64,000 nucleotides of DNA from Pollutimonas thiosulfatoxidans (GCF_004022565.1 NZ_CP022987.1:3472001-3536000), one strand, 5' to 3'; shown: positions 46,831 to 55,369, counted from the stretch's first letter. A program made the numbers and translations. The notes: generated by a model from the sequence alone, not told the origin.

Positions 46831-47424
46831 TTATCGTCAAAATATCATCATGGAGACTTACGGGTCGCATTGCTGAAAGAGGGAATTGCCCTCATCCAGG
46901 ACAGCGGCCCCGAAGGTCTTACGCTGCGCAAGCTCGCGGAGCGCCTCGGCGTGTCCGCCATGGCACCGTATCGCCATTATCCAAACAAGGAGTCGCTTCT
47001 TGCAGCGATTGCGGCTGACGGTTTCCAGCAGCTAAAGACACGGCTAGAAGCTGCGGAACAGTCATCGTCAACAGCAAGCTCCCCCCTACTGGCTGAAGGC
47101 ATCGCCTATGTGCAGTTCGCGTTGGACTGCCCGGCGATCTTTCGGCTGATGTTTGGCGCCACGCGGCCCCAGGGCCAGTATGCGGAGTTGGACGCCGCCC
47201 GGACTGGCGCTTTCGACGTTTTACTGCGCCAGATTCCTGGCACTGCTACGTCGAACGAGCGCGCTGCGAAGGCGCGCGGGTGCTGGGCGCTGGTGCATGG
47301 TCTGGCCTTGTTGTTGTTGGACGGTTTGTTGCAGGTGCCAGAAGGTGTGGCGCCCGCGGCCTGGCTTACGGAAGTTATAGGCAGTACCGTTACCAAGAAA
47401 GGAGGAACAACTTGCGCAAACTAG
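46813..47424 (+). CDS. TetR/AcrR family transcriptional regulator
   Basis: A 203-residue regulator. The N-terminal HTH reads EGLTLRKLAERLGVSAMAPYRHYPNKESLLAAIAADGF. The C-terminal ligand-binding helices match the TetR_C_33-like type (YVQFALDCPAIFRLMFG, ALVHGLALLLLDGLL). The start is a GTG at 46813 or 46822, and the operator overlaps it. Its 3' end overlaps the nadX start by 13 bp, so the two are coupled. Confidence 0.9.
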   Translation: MFTVSTLSSKYHHGDLRVALLKEGIALIQDSGPEGLTLRKLAERLGVSAMAPYRHYPNKESLLAAIAADGFQQLKTRLEAAEQSSSTASSPLLAEGIAYVQFALDCPAIFRLMFGATRPQGQYAELDAARTGAFDVLLRQIPGTATSNERAAKARGCWALVHGLALLLLDGLLQVPEGVAPAAWLTEVIGSTVTKKGGTTCAN

Positions 47425-48203
47425 CCATCATCGGCGTCGGCAACATCTGCCGGCAAATGGTCGAGGTCATTGCACAGGGCGATCAGTTTTCGATTGCCGT
47501 ACTAAAAAGGCCAAGCGCTGCATTTACTGCCGGCCCCGGCATCGGAACCGTGTTCGCCGACATTGACGACTTGCTGGCGTGGAAGCCGGACCTGATTGCG
47601 GAAGCGGCCGGACAAGCTGCAGTAAGCCAATATGCCGCCACTTGTCTCCGGCAAGGTATTCCATTTTTAGTCTCGTCGGTGGGCGCTTTGGCGGATGAAA
47701 ACTTGTACAAGGCCTTGTGTCAGGCAGCGCAAGACGGCAACACGCGGCTATTGATACCGTCAGGAGCCATAGGCGGACTGGACTATGTACGCAGCGCCGC
47801 CATGTTCGATGGCGCCCAGGTTACCTACGAATCGCGCAAACCGCCGTCCGCTTGGGTACCGGAACTTGCCGCCCTGGGCATAGAGCCTACCCATGTGACA
47901 GAGCCGCTGGAGCTTTTTGCCGGCATGGCAGACGAAGCCGCCACACGCTATCCCAAGAACTTGAATGTTGCGGCCACATTGGCGCTTGCTGGCGTAGGCA
48001 TGCGCAACACGAAAGTGCGCGTTATCGTCGACCCCAATGCGCCTGGCAACCTGCACACCATCAAGGTGGATGGTCCGGCGGGCAGCTTTGAACTGACCAT
48101 TGCAAATAAGCCTTCGCCTGACAATCCAAAAACATCATGGATCGTCTCCCGCAGTCTCGTCGTCTCGATACGGCGTTATTTCGAGCCGTGCTGGGTAGGT
48201 TGA
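47412..48203 (+). CDS. nadX: L-aspartate dehydrogenase (NadX family)
   Basis: A 263-residue enzyme. The NAD-binding loop is LAIIGVGNICRQMVEVI, followed by PDLIAEAAGQAAVSQYA, the conserved IPSGAIGGLDYVRSA, the catalytic-region NLNVAATLALAG, and SPDNPKTSWI. It oxidises aspartate to iminoaspartate/oxaloacetate, feeding NAD synthesis or aspartate catabolism. The start is a TTG with GGAGG just before it, inside the end of the TetR gene. The C-terminal SLVVSIRRYFEPCWVG is slightly longer than usual. Confidence 0.88.
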   Translation: MRKLAIIGVGNICRQMVEVIAQGDQFSIAVLKRPSAAFTAGPGIGTVFADIDDLLAWKPDLIAEAAGQAAVSQYAATCLRQGIPFLVSSVGALADENLYKALCQAAQDGNTRLLIPSGAIGGLDYVRSAAMFDGAQVTYESRKPPSAWVPELAALGIEPTHVTEPLELFAGMADEAATRYPKNLNVAATLALAGVGMRNTKVRVIVDPNAPGNLHTIKVDGPAGSFELTIANKPSPDNPKTSWIVSRSLVVSIRRYFEPCWVG

Positions 48204-48205
48204 TT

Positions 48206-49621
48206 TTAGGCGTCGGTTGGATCGAAGCTGCGCTCGATGGTGGCCAACAGGTCGGCGGGATTCACCATCAGTTCTCTGGCCTGGCGCAGCATCGGGTACT
48301 GGTTAAGCACAGGGCGCCATTGGGGCGATTCCAGTAACTCATCCCAAACAGTCGCCAAGCCTGCTGCATTTGCCGCGCGTCCAGACTTCAAGGCGCTCGC
48401 GTAATCCAGGCTAGCCGCGGCCGACAGAAGCTGCATCCGGCTGGCAGCGCCCAGCAGCCGGGTACTGGCCTCGGCATCGGCAGCACAACAATACAGAACT
48501 GTTCTCGCCAGCTCCGCCTCGTCCGTGCTTAGTATCTTTAACGCGCCACCGCACAGATGTACGGTTCCTTGCCGTGACTCGAACGCGTACGATTCATCTT
48601 GCTGTGCATGTGCCAGCAGGCGCACACCGCGCAGCAGCCGTGGAAGATCGGTGCTTGCAGCATCCACCGATGCCTTGGCTTCCACAAGCAGGCAAGCATC
48701 CCAGCCATCCTGTGCATCAGCGGCCGCTGGCTGTCTAAGCAGAACAACATCCCACTCACTCTTGGCCCGCTCGGCGCTCGCAGGTATGGATGGCGGCACA
48801 AGCAGCGAAGTTACGACGCGGTACGACGCATGATCACTCTCGGCCTCGTTAAGCCGCCGGGCCAGTGCTTCAATCGCCTGTGTCGCCAGCGCTTCGCCGG
48901 TAGCGCCGCGTTTTTGCGAAGCGGAACCCTGAGCGGCTGCGGCGGCGCTTCCGGGGCGGGGGCCATTGCTGTCCCAGAGCGATTGGTACTGAAGCACGAG
49001 CTGGTCGCAGGACAGAGCTTGCAGGCGCTGCAAGCGTTCCAGTGCAGGACTGCCCAGCAGTCGTTGCAAGCCTTGCTGGAGTTGCGAATCGTGCTCCGTT
49101 TCTGGCATAAGGGCATGGCCTTGTACGGCTTCTGACAGCGCTGACCAGGCTGCGGTGGTAGCAAGATTGTGCACTTGAGCCAGAGCGTCGCGTTGTGGCC
49201 CAGGCGCGAGCTGTTGTAGCTTGGCCGGATGCGCGATGGCGTTAACAGCAGCATGGAGCTGACGGCGATCGCTATCGGCGTGGGCGGACAGTGACGCATA
49301 CTCGCGCACCGTTGCCGCCTGGTGCCGGAGCACCATGGCCTGGAAGGCAGGGTCTCCTGAATCGGTGCGCATCGCTGCATCGATCAACCGTGCCAGGGCA
49401 TCGACAAAATGGCGCTTGACTAGTGGATCGGGCTTCTTGCCGCCCGCGAGTGCGATACGGGCTTGTTCAATGGCAATTGCCAGCGCTGTCGCAGTATTTG
49501 CGATGGACTCTGGGGATGCCGCATCGGGTAGTGGCGGCAAGCGATAACGGCGCGGGACGCTGCGCAGTATGTGATCCAGCAAAGAGGGGCGCCCGTTAGC
49601 GGTAACCAATGCCCATGACAT
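48206..49621 (-). CDS. Unrecognised protein with a PD-(D/E)XK nuclease-like core
   Basis: A 471-residue protein I do not recognise as a named family. Residues about 1-230 are helical and alanine/leucine-rich. From about 238 a nuclease-like pattern appears: KRGATGEALATQAIEALARRL (E243 on a helix), then SEWDVVLLRQ (D291) and CLLVEAKAS (E314, K316). The D-x22-ExK layout with hydrophobic strands is that of restriction-type PD-(D/E)XK folds. Its start lies inside the end of the CBS gene (26 bp overlap), placing it in the sdhCDB-CBS transcription direction. No partner that explains a nuclease is visible. Confidence 0.6.
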   Translation of the reverse strand: MSWALVTANGRPSLLDHILRSVPRRYRLPPLPDAASPESIANTATALAIAIEQARIALAGGKKPDPLVKRHFVDALARLIDAAMRTDSGDPAFQAMVLRHQAATVREYASLSAHADSDRRQLHAAVNAIAHPAKLQQLAPGPQRDALAQVHNLATTAAWSALSEAVQGHALMPETEHDSQLQQGLQRLLGSPALERLQRLQALSCDQLVLQYQSLWDSNGPRPGSAAAAAQGSASQKRGATGEALATQAIEALARRLNEAESDHASYRVVTSLLVPPSIPASAERAKSEWDVVLLRQPAAADAQDGWDACLLVEAKASVDAASTDLPRLLRGVRLLAHAQQDESYAFESRQGTVHLCGGALKILSTDEAELARTVLYCCAADAEASTRLLGAASRMQLLSAAASLDYASALKSGRAANAAGLATVWDELLESPQWRPVLNQYPMLRQARELMVNPADLLATIERSFDPTDA

Positions 49622-50042
49622 AGTCGCGCAGCAGCAGTTCCTGGTACTCGGCCTCTTTCATCAGCACCTCCAACGCTTCGCTGGCATATAGCAGCCCCAG
49701 GGGCTCGGAGGCATGGTTGGCAACGGGTATCTGCTTCAGGCCTTTGTCCTTCATTACCAGCCACACGTCATACAGGCTTTGCTCCGGCTGGCAGGCAATG
49801 ACGTCTTTGGTCATGACGTCGGAAACCATCGTGGTGCAGCTACATCCTTGGCAATGGCTGATCTGCTTTACGACATCGCTTTTCGTCACGACACCAAACA
49901 TGCGGCCCTCTGGGTTGCACACGACGACCAGATTGGTGTTCATCTCGCTTAACAGCCGGGCCGCTTCCACCAAGGGTGACGCATGTTGCATCGTAACCAG
50001 GCGTTTACCGGCAGCGGGTAGTATTGATTGAATCAGTGTCAT
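49596..50042 (-). CDS. CBS-domain protein
   Basis: A 148-residue protein consisting of two CBS motifs (ATP- or AMP-binding regulatory modules): residues about 18-65 (TMQHASPLVEAARLLSEMNTNLVVVCNPEGRMFGVVTKSDV) and 73-130 (MVSDVMTKDVIACQPEQSLYDVWLVMKDKGLKQIPVAN). Between them lies the cysteine-rich CQGCSC, which could bind metal. It follows sdhB by 21 bp, occupying the place where sdhE is usually found. It may regulate or stabilise the complex (inference). Confidence 0.9.
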   Translation of the reverse strand: MTLIQSILPAAGKRLVTMQHASPLVEAARLLSEMNTNLVVVCNPEGRMFGVVTKSDVVKQISHCQGCSCTTMVSDVMTKDVIACQPEQSLYDVWLVMKDKGLKQIPVANHASEPLGLLYASEALEVLMKEAEYQELLLRDYVMGIGYR

Positions 50043-50063
50043 GGCTCTTCCTTCTGCATGCCG

Positions 50064-50762
50064 TTATAGCGATTGATGCACCATAGCAAGGCGTATTTTC
50101 TCGATAGCGCGGGACGGTTCAAGGCCTTTGGGGCACACCTCGGTGCAATTCATAATGGTACGGCATCGAAACAAGCGATACACGTCGTTCAAATCATCAA
50201 GGCGCTCTTGCGTGGCGTCATCGCGGCTATCAACAATGAAACGATAGGCGTTCAGCAGGCCGGCTGGCCCCACGAATTTATCCGGGTTCCACCAAAATGA
50301 TGGGCATTGGCTGGAGCAGCACGCACACAAGATGCATTCGTAAAGTCCATTAAGCGACTCCCGGCTTTCGGGCGACTGCAAGCGTTCCTTCTCGGGCGGA
50401 GGATTGTGATTGATCAGGTAGGGTTTGATGGACCAGTATTGCTTATAGAACTGCGTCATGTCGACTACCAGGTCGCGGATGACGGGGAAAGTGGGCAGGG
50501 GGCGCAAAACGACTTTCTCTTTCAGGGTCTTGATCGGGGTCAGGCAGGCCAGTCCGTTACGCCCATCAATATTTATTGCGTCCGAGCCGCAGATTCCTTC
50601 ACGGCAAGACTTGCGTAGGGTCAGCGTATCGTCCTGCTCGGCCTTGATGCGCAAAATGACATCGAGCAGCATATGATCATTAGGGCCAATTGCGACGTCG
50701 TAGTCTTGCATCCTGGGTTTTTCATTGGCATCCGGATCGAACCTGTATATGGAAAATCGCAT
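50064..50762 (-). CDS. sdhB: Succinate dehydrogenase iron-sulfur subunit
   Basis: A 232-residue SdhB. The 2Fe-2S ligands lie in SCREGICGSDAINIDGRNGLAC. The 4Fe-4S and 3Fe-4S ligands lie in CILCACCSSQCPSFWWNPDKFVGPAG and CRTIMNCTEVCPKGL. All cluster cysteines are present. It passes electrons from the flavoprotein to the membrane quinone site. The sdhD stop is only 36 bp upstream, so no sdhA lies between, in contrast with the usual sdhCDAB order. Confidence 0.95.
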   Translation of the reverse strand: MRFSIYRFDPDANEKPRMQDYDVAIGPNDHMLLDVILRIKAEQDDTLTLRKSCREGICGSDAINIDGRNGLACLTPIKTLKEKVVLRPLPTFPVIRDLVVDMTQFYKQYWSIKPYLINHNPPPEKERLQSPESRESLNGLYECILCACCSSQCPSFWWNPDKFVGPAGLLNAYRFIVDSRDDATQERLDDLNDVYRLFRCRTIMNCTEVCPKGLEPSRAIEKIRLAMVHQSL

Positions 50763-50798
50763 AAGTATTCCCTGTAAAGTGCCGCCGCCCCATAGTGT

Positions 50799-51140
50799 TC
50801 ATGCTGCTGCGGTGAGCAGCACCTTGATGGCCCATACCGCCAAACCAATCAGGCCAAACGCAAGCACTGCAAGTACGCCAAGCCGAAGCGGCAGCGGCTT
50901 GACGTAATCGAGGACAACATCGCGCAGCCCCACCCAGGCATGAACCAGCAAGGCAATAAAGAACAGGCTGGTGGCGATGACAAGCGGGGTACTGGAAATC
51001 CAGTCGCGCCAGATCTCATACGATCCGGGCGGCCAAAACACGAAATAGCCGAGCAGAAAAAGAAAGAAGATCAGCAGATAGACGGCGGTGAGTCGCTGAA
51101 TCGTCCAGGCTCCCAGGCCGCTAAGAGGCGTCTTTCTCAT
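50799..51140 (-). CDS. sdhD: Succinate dehydrogenase membrane anchor subunit
   Basis: A 113-residue protein with three membrane helices from the ATG at 51140; a longer frame lacks support. Marks are GAWTIQRLTAVYLLIFFLFLL, and LLVHAWVGLRDVVLDYV, whose His is the heme b ligand and whose Asp-Tyr belongs to the quinone site. It overlaps sdhC by four bases. Confidence 0.93.
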   Translation of the reverse strand: MRKTPLSGLGAWTIQRLTAVYLLIFFLFLLGYFVFWPPGSYEIWRDWISSTPLVIATSLFFIALLVHAWVGLRDVVLDYVKPLPLRLGVLAVLAFGLIGLAVWAIKVLLTAAA

Positions 51141-51505
51141 AGGAATGCGACGGCAGCGAGCACCGCAAACAGAGGGCTGAGGCAATTTACTGTCCAGGCA
51201 CTGCGACGAGCATGGGGCAAGCCCGAACCGATATCGATGTCGCTAAGCAAGTGACGTATACCGGCCAATAAATGATGAGCCAAGGCCCACGCAAACAGCA
51301 CGGCCACGAGCCGGAATGGCAAGCTGGCCAGTATGGCGTTGGCCTGTTCGTATCCATCAGGCCCGTCCAGCGAGACATAAAGCAAGTAGATACTGAAGGG
51401 GATGCCGACCGCCAGCAGTATTCCGCTAATTCGGTGAGCAATGGAGGTGATGGCACCCACCGGCATCTGGATCTGGAAGATATTGAAGAACACTGGCTTT
51501 TGCAT
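51137..51505 (-). CDS. sdhC: Succinate dehydrogenase cytochrome b556 subunit
   Basis: A 122-residue protein with three membrane helices from the ATG at 51505, which has GGGAGCAAC before it. FFNIFQIQMPVGAITSIAHRISG is the SdhC signature with the quinone-site Ser/Arg, and ALAHHLLAGIRHLLSDI contains the heme-binding His. It is the first gene of the operon sdhC-sdhD-sdhB. Confidence 0.93.
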   Translation of the reverse strand: MQKPVFFNIFQIQMPVGAITSIAHRISGILLAVGIPFSIYLLYVSLDGPDGYEQANAILASLPFRLVAVLFAWALAHHLLAGIRHLLSDIDIGSGLPHARRSAWTVNCLSPLFAVLAAVAFL

Positions 51506-51725
51506 GTTGCTCCCGTATGACCATGCCGTGGCGTTGAATAACATGTTACGCCTTGTGTCCTGGAGCGCAAGTTTGCTTGAAACAAGTGGAAAGAATGCAT
51601 GCGGAGTTTCGGCTTTATATTTCCTGTTTCGACGATATCGTTGAGCGCCGGAGCTGGCTATCGCCACCCTGGAAGAGGCAGCAAAAGTGCCTTAGATGTG
51701 TAGCTCCCAATCAAGGAGAACAGAG

Positions 51726-52028
51726 ATGAACTACGTGGAAGGATTTGTGGTGGCTGTGCCGGCTGCCAACAAGGAAACCTACAGACAGCAGGCCCAAGAG
51801 GCATCTGAGTTGTTCAAGGAGTTCGGTGCCACCCGCTTTGTTGAATGCTGGGGCGATGATGTGCCCGACGGCAAGGTTACGGATTTTCGCGGAGCGGTAA
51901 AGGCCAAAGATGATGAAGTCGTCGTCTTTAGCTGGTTGGAGTACCCCTCCAAGGAAGTGCGCGACTCGGCGAACGAGAAAATGAGGTCCGATCCACGCAT
52001 GAAAGCCATGGCATCGATGGCAGCATAG
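51726..52028 (+). CDS. Short DUF1428 family protein
   Basis: A 100-residue protein beginning MNYVEGFVVAVPAANKETYRQ and containing GAVKAKDDEVVVFSWLEYPSKEVRDSANEKMRSDPRM, the DUF1428 pattern (dimeric alpha/beta barrel). Usual members run about 118 residues and end in a MPFDGKRMIYGGF-like strand. This one stops before it, and the sequence is not found in another frame. AAGGAGAA precedes the ATG. The function is unknown. Confidence 0.85.
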   Translation: MNYVEGFVVAVPAANKETYRQQAQEASELFKEFGATRFVECWGDDVPDGKVTDFRGAVKAKDDEVVVFSWLEYPSKEVRDSANEKMRSDPRMKAMASMAA

Positions 52029-52035
52029 GTAATGC

Positions 52036-52056
52036 CCCGACATGCCGCGTCGGGGT
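52036..52056. terminator. Stem-loop after the DUF1428 gene
   Basis: CCCCGAC (52036-52042), loop of seven, GTCGGGG (52050-52056), beginning 8 bp after the stop. No U-tract follows, so termination strength is uncertain. Confidence 0.45.
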
Positions 52057-52109
52057 AGGTGTTGGCGCGAGACTTACTCAAGATGCACAAGATGCGTTAG
52101 AGTCGAACA

Positions 52110-53261
52110 ATGACCGATCACATGCCTGACGACCTGTCTGCCATCGACAGAGACCTACGAGCCTATACCGACGAGCTGCGCCCACGGCACGGCGTGGTGC
52201 GCAACATCCAGGGCGAGTGGGTGCTGTTGCGACATGATCTCGTGGTGCAGGCCGCGCAAGACCATGATCGATTTTCCAACGCGGTCTCCAGCCACCTCCA
52301 GGTTCCCAACGGGATCGACGCGGCCGAGCACACGGCATACCGGGAGGCCCTGGATGATTTTCTAAGCCCGGCGGCGTTGGCACCCTTTGTGAAGGCATTC
52401 CGACAGGTGGCGTCCGACTTGGTTGCGTCCTTGCCCAGAAATGTGCCGGTCGATGCGGTGTCCGAGTTTGGCGTTCGCTTTGCGGTCCGGGCGCAAAGCG
52501 CGTGGCTCAGTTGGCCGACTGAGCTCGAAGATCGTCTTGTGGATTGGGTTGCTCAGAACCATGCTGCGACCCGCTCTGGCGACAGGTCCAGGATGCGGCA
52601 GGTGGCGCAGGCGTTTGATGACCTGGTCCGGTCCGTCATGCTGCCGCGCCGTGGCGTTGAAAGTAAACATGACCTTAACGACGTTACCGCGCGATTAATG
52701 CGAACTGAAGTGAATGGCCGTCCGTTGTCGGACGCGGAAATCGTGTCGATTCTCCGAAACTGGACAGGCGGGGACCTGGGTTCCATCGCACAATGTATTG
52801 GCGTGCTGCTTCATTGCCTGGCAACCCGGCCATTCCTGCAGGATCATCTCCGCAACGGGGTTCCTGCCGCTGAATTCGATGCCATCATTGATGAGATCCT
52901 TAGAGTCGACGACCCCTTCATTTCCAATCGGCGTGTGACGACCTGCCCTGTGACGATCGGCGGCGTGGACTTGCCGCAAGGCGCGCGCGTCAAGCTGAAC
53001 TGGACATCCGCGAATCGGGATGAAGCCGTCTTCGGTGACCCCGACGCTATGGAGCCAGATCGCAACGCCGAGCACAACTTGGTCTACGGCATCGGCAAGC
53101 ATGTGTGCCCGGGGCGCCACCTGGCAACACTGGAAATGCGCATCGCTCTGCAGGAGCTTCTTGCGGCAACCTTGTCCGTAGCGCTCGGTCCACAGCATTT
53201 GGCCCAGCGTGCGGTGTCTCCGGTAGGCGGTTGGGCCAAGCTGGCAATCGTGCTGACGTAG
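52110..53261 (+). CDS. Cytochrome P450
   Basis: A 383-residue soluble bacterial P450. The heme-binding loop is VYGIGKHVCPGRHLA with ligand C333. The ExxR motif is EILR, followed by the usual RRVTTCPVTIGGVDLPQGARVKLNWTSANRDEAVFGDP. The I-helix reads ILRNWTGGDLGSIAQCIG, where most P450s have an acid-Thr pair (AGxxT), so oxygen activation may differ. No ferredoxin or reductase gene is next to it. The substrate is unknown. Confidence 0.92.
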   Translation: MTDHMPDDLSAIDRDLRAYTDELRPRHGVVRNIQGEWVLLRHDLVVQAAQDHDRFSNAVSSHLQVPNGIDAAEHTAYREALDDFLSPAALAPFVKAFRQVASDLVASLPRNVPVDAVSEFGVRFAVRAQSAWLSWPTELEDRLVDWVAQNHAATRSGDRSRMRQVAQAFDDLVRSVMLPRRGVESKHDLNDVTARLMRTEVNGRPLSDAEIVSILRNWTGGDLGSIAQCIGVLLHCLATRPFLQDHLRNGVPAAEFDAIIDEILRVDDPFISNRRVTTCPVTIGGVDLPQGARVKLNWTSANRDEAVFGDPDAMEPDRNAEHNLVYGIGKHVCPGRHLATLEMRIALQELLAATLSVALGPQHLAQRAVSPVGGWAKLAIVLT

Positions 53262-53423
53262 CCTGAAGGGAGACGACCCCTGCGGCCGTAAGCCTTGTCA
53301 TGTGAGCACAAGCCCTGATGGCAGAAATTGGGCCTTTTTTGTCATTGTCGTCAGCAAGTACCATTGGCAAATTTCTCCGAAACGAGGACAGCGCTTTGCT
53401 GCCGTTCAGTGAAGGAGAAAATT

Positions 53424-53688
53424 ATGGCGGTGACTTTTCCGAACGAAGCCGTGGAGTACCGAGACGCACGAAATCGCCTGCTGGAAGCAGAGATGGCCTT
53501 GCGCAGAACGATGGCCGGACGGAGCGATCAAGCTGCATTGGGCATCCGAACTTCTGTTCCATCCGGCCGACCCGGGGCAGCATTCCCGAAATTTGGGAAC
53601 GGTGGAGCCGCTATGGACGCTGTTCGACCTGACGCCGGGCGGGCGCGCCGAGGCCCAGGAGCAAATGCAGTATGACTGCTGTCGATGA
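53424..53688 (+). pseudogene. DUF899 (thioredoxin-like) gene remnant, internally deleted
   Basis: Starting at the ATG at 53424 (GAAGGAGAAAATT before it), the frame gives MAVTFPNEAVEYRDARNRLL and EAEMALRR, the beginning of DUF899 proteins. Then, in the next frame from about 53512, comes AIKLHWASELLFHPADPGQ and GTVEPLWTLFDLTPGGRAEAQEQ, the end of the same family, with a stop at 53688. About 140 central residues are missing and the two parts are out of frame. It is therefore a decayed gene, not a small functional one. Confidence 0.8.
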
Positions 53689-53702
53689 TTGCGGTCAGTG
53701 CC

Positions 53703-54929
53703 TTAGCCGTCTGCCAGCACCTGCCGAACTGCTGCTGCGATGGCATGGGCAAAGTCAGGCTCGTTAATGTGTAGCGGCAGCTTCTCAAGGTGATGCTGGG
53801 GCGTTTGCACAAAATGGCGCTCGATAGCTGAAAACAGCGCCTCGTCGGCATCGGGGTCGTAAAACGGTTGGCCGGGGGCGTCGATGGCCGACAGCCCGTT
53901 CATGGGCAGCAGCAAACGCACAATGCCCGACGACTGATTCAGCCGCTTGGCAATGTGCTCACCCGCACGAGCCAGTTCCTGGGCGGTGCTGCGCATCAGC
54001 GTGACTTGCGCGTTGTGCACATGGAATAGCCGATGATCGAACTTGGAGGGCACAGTATCGCGCGGCCCCCAGTTAATCATGTCCAGCGCTCCGAGCGAGC
54101 CTATCCAGGGCAGCCCCAACTTGGCCGCCGCCGCAAGCCGGTCCGGGCCAGCGTCGCAAACGCCGCCAACCAGGTTCTGCCCCACCTCGGTAGTCGTCAC
54201 ATCAACGATAGCCCGCAACATCCCCGCCTGCGCAAGGGCTTCCATTGTCCGCCCGCCCATGCCGTTGGCATGGAACACCTGGCAGTCGTATTCCTCTTCC
54301 AGTTGGCGGGTTACGGTCTGCACGCAATCGGTGGTAACGCCAAACATGCTCAGGCCAAGCGCAGGGCGGGCGTCGTCCTGCGGCTGGGCTGTTGCGTGCG
54401 ACACCATGCCTACGATGGCATGTGCGGCGTTGGCGAGAATCATGCGGGACAGGCGATTCAGCCCGGCAAGATCAGTGACCGGGTTAAGCACCATGACATC
54501 GTAGATGTCGACAAACGGCGTGACGGTCCCCGAGGCGAGCGTCGTGACCAGCAACTTGGGCATACCGTAAGGCAGCACATGCAACGCAGGCGCTATCATC
54601 GACGTTCCGCCGGATCCGCCTATGCCTATGATGCCTGTAATCGCACCCGCTTGTAGCTGAGCCTTAACCAGCCCCCGCAGCGCTTCGCTCATGGCGATGA
54701 CAGCCGCACCGCGGTCGCTGCCGCCAAGCACATGATCCGCACCTGCCTCATGTTGCGAGGCAACCTCGGTCGCTGATATATCGGCTTGGTCAGAAGCGCC
54801 GCGGGTGCTGATGTCTACGGTGATCACGGGCACGCCTGCCTGCTTGATCAGTGTGGCCAGATAGCGGAGCTCTTCAGCTTTGGTATCGAAGGTGCCCACC
54901 ACCCAGACGCACGGCGCTCCAGTGATCAT
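53703..54929 (-). CDS. Tm-1-like ATP-binding domain protein (UPF0261)
   Basis: A 408-residue UPF0261 protein: VWVVGTFDTKAEELRYLATLIKQAGVPVITVDISTRG, then ITGIIGIGGSGGTSMIAPALHVLPYGMPKLLVTTLASG, and CQVFHANGMGGRTMEALAQAG. The family is named after the N-terminal half of the tomato Tm-1 resistance protein. Its bacterial function is unknown. The start overlaps the SRPBCC stop by four bases. The operon is PEP-hydrolase-like, SRPBCC, Tm-1-like. Confidence 0.92.
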   Translation of the reverse strand: MITGAPCVWVVGTFDTKAEELRYLATLIKQAGVPVITVDISTRGASDQADISATEVASQHEAGADHVLGGSDRGAAVIAMSEALRGLVKAQLQAGAITGIIGIGGSGGTSMIAPALHVLPYGMPKLLVTTLASGTVTPFVDIYDVMVLNPVTDLAGLNRLSRMILANAAHAIVGMVSHATAQPQDDARPALGLSMFGVTTDCVQTVTRQLEEEYDCQVFHANGMGGRTMEALAQAGMLRAIVDVTTTEVGQNLVGGVCDAGPDRLAAAAKLGLPWIGSLGALDMINWGPRDTVPSKFDHRLFHVHNAQVTLMRSTAQELARAGEHIAKRLNQSSGIVRLLLPMNGLSAIDAPGQPFYDPDADEALFSAIERHFVQTPQHHLEKLPLHINEPDFAHAIAAAVRQVLADG

Positions 54930-55369
54930 TTCTCTTTTCCAAAGCGTTCATTCACGCACTGAAAGAAGATGCGGAAGGTGTCCTCGACCCGTTTGATTGC
55001 TTCGGCCTCCTGGTCTGCCGGCACATCGAAGGTTGCCCACCACTCGCCGAAGCATTGCCCTGTTTCGGTGATGGGCAGCAAGTGCATCTGTGCGACATAG
55101 TTACGCCAGTCTGCGTCGATGTGCAGTATTTCGTAGGTGCATCGGTGATCCAGGTCGGATAGCTCCAGCAGTCGCTCGCGCAGGGTGCCGCCACCGTCGC
55201 GAACGGTGAAGTGACGCACACAGCCTACCTGGTCGGGGGCCAAGCCATCTTCGATGTAGGACTTCTCGAAGAAGGGATGGTAGTTGCCCAGATCTCCGAA
55301 GTCGCGCAGCATTTCCCACGCTTGTTCGAGCGTAGCGTGCATGACGGCGCTTACATAAACTCGGGCCAT
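54926..55369 (-). CDS. SRPBCC family protein
   Basis: A 147-residue START/Bet v1-like protein: VSAVMHATLEQAWEMLRDFGDLGNYHPFFEKSYIE, then GCVRHFTVRDGGGTLRERLLELSDLDHRCTYEIL and GEWWATFDVPAD. These proteins bind hydrophobic ligands in a cavity. It lies between the PEP-hydrolase-like gene (14 bp) and the Tm-1-like gene (overlap), so it is cotranscribed and probably handles a substrate or intermediate of that pathway. Confidence 0.88.
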   Translation of the reverse strand: MARVYVSAVMHATLEQAWEMLRDFGDLGNYHPFFEKSYIEDGLAPDQVGCVRHFTVRDGGGTLRERLLELSDLDHRCTYEILHIDADWRNYVAQMHLLPITETGQCFGEWWATFDVPADQEAEAIKRVEDTFRIFFQCVNERFGKEK

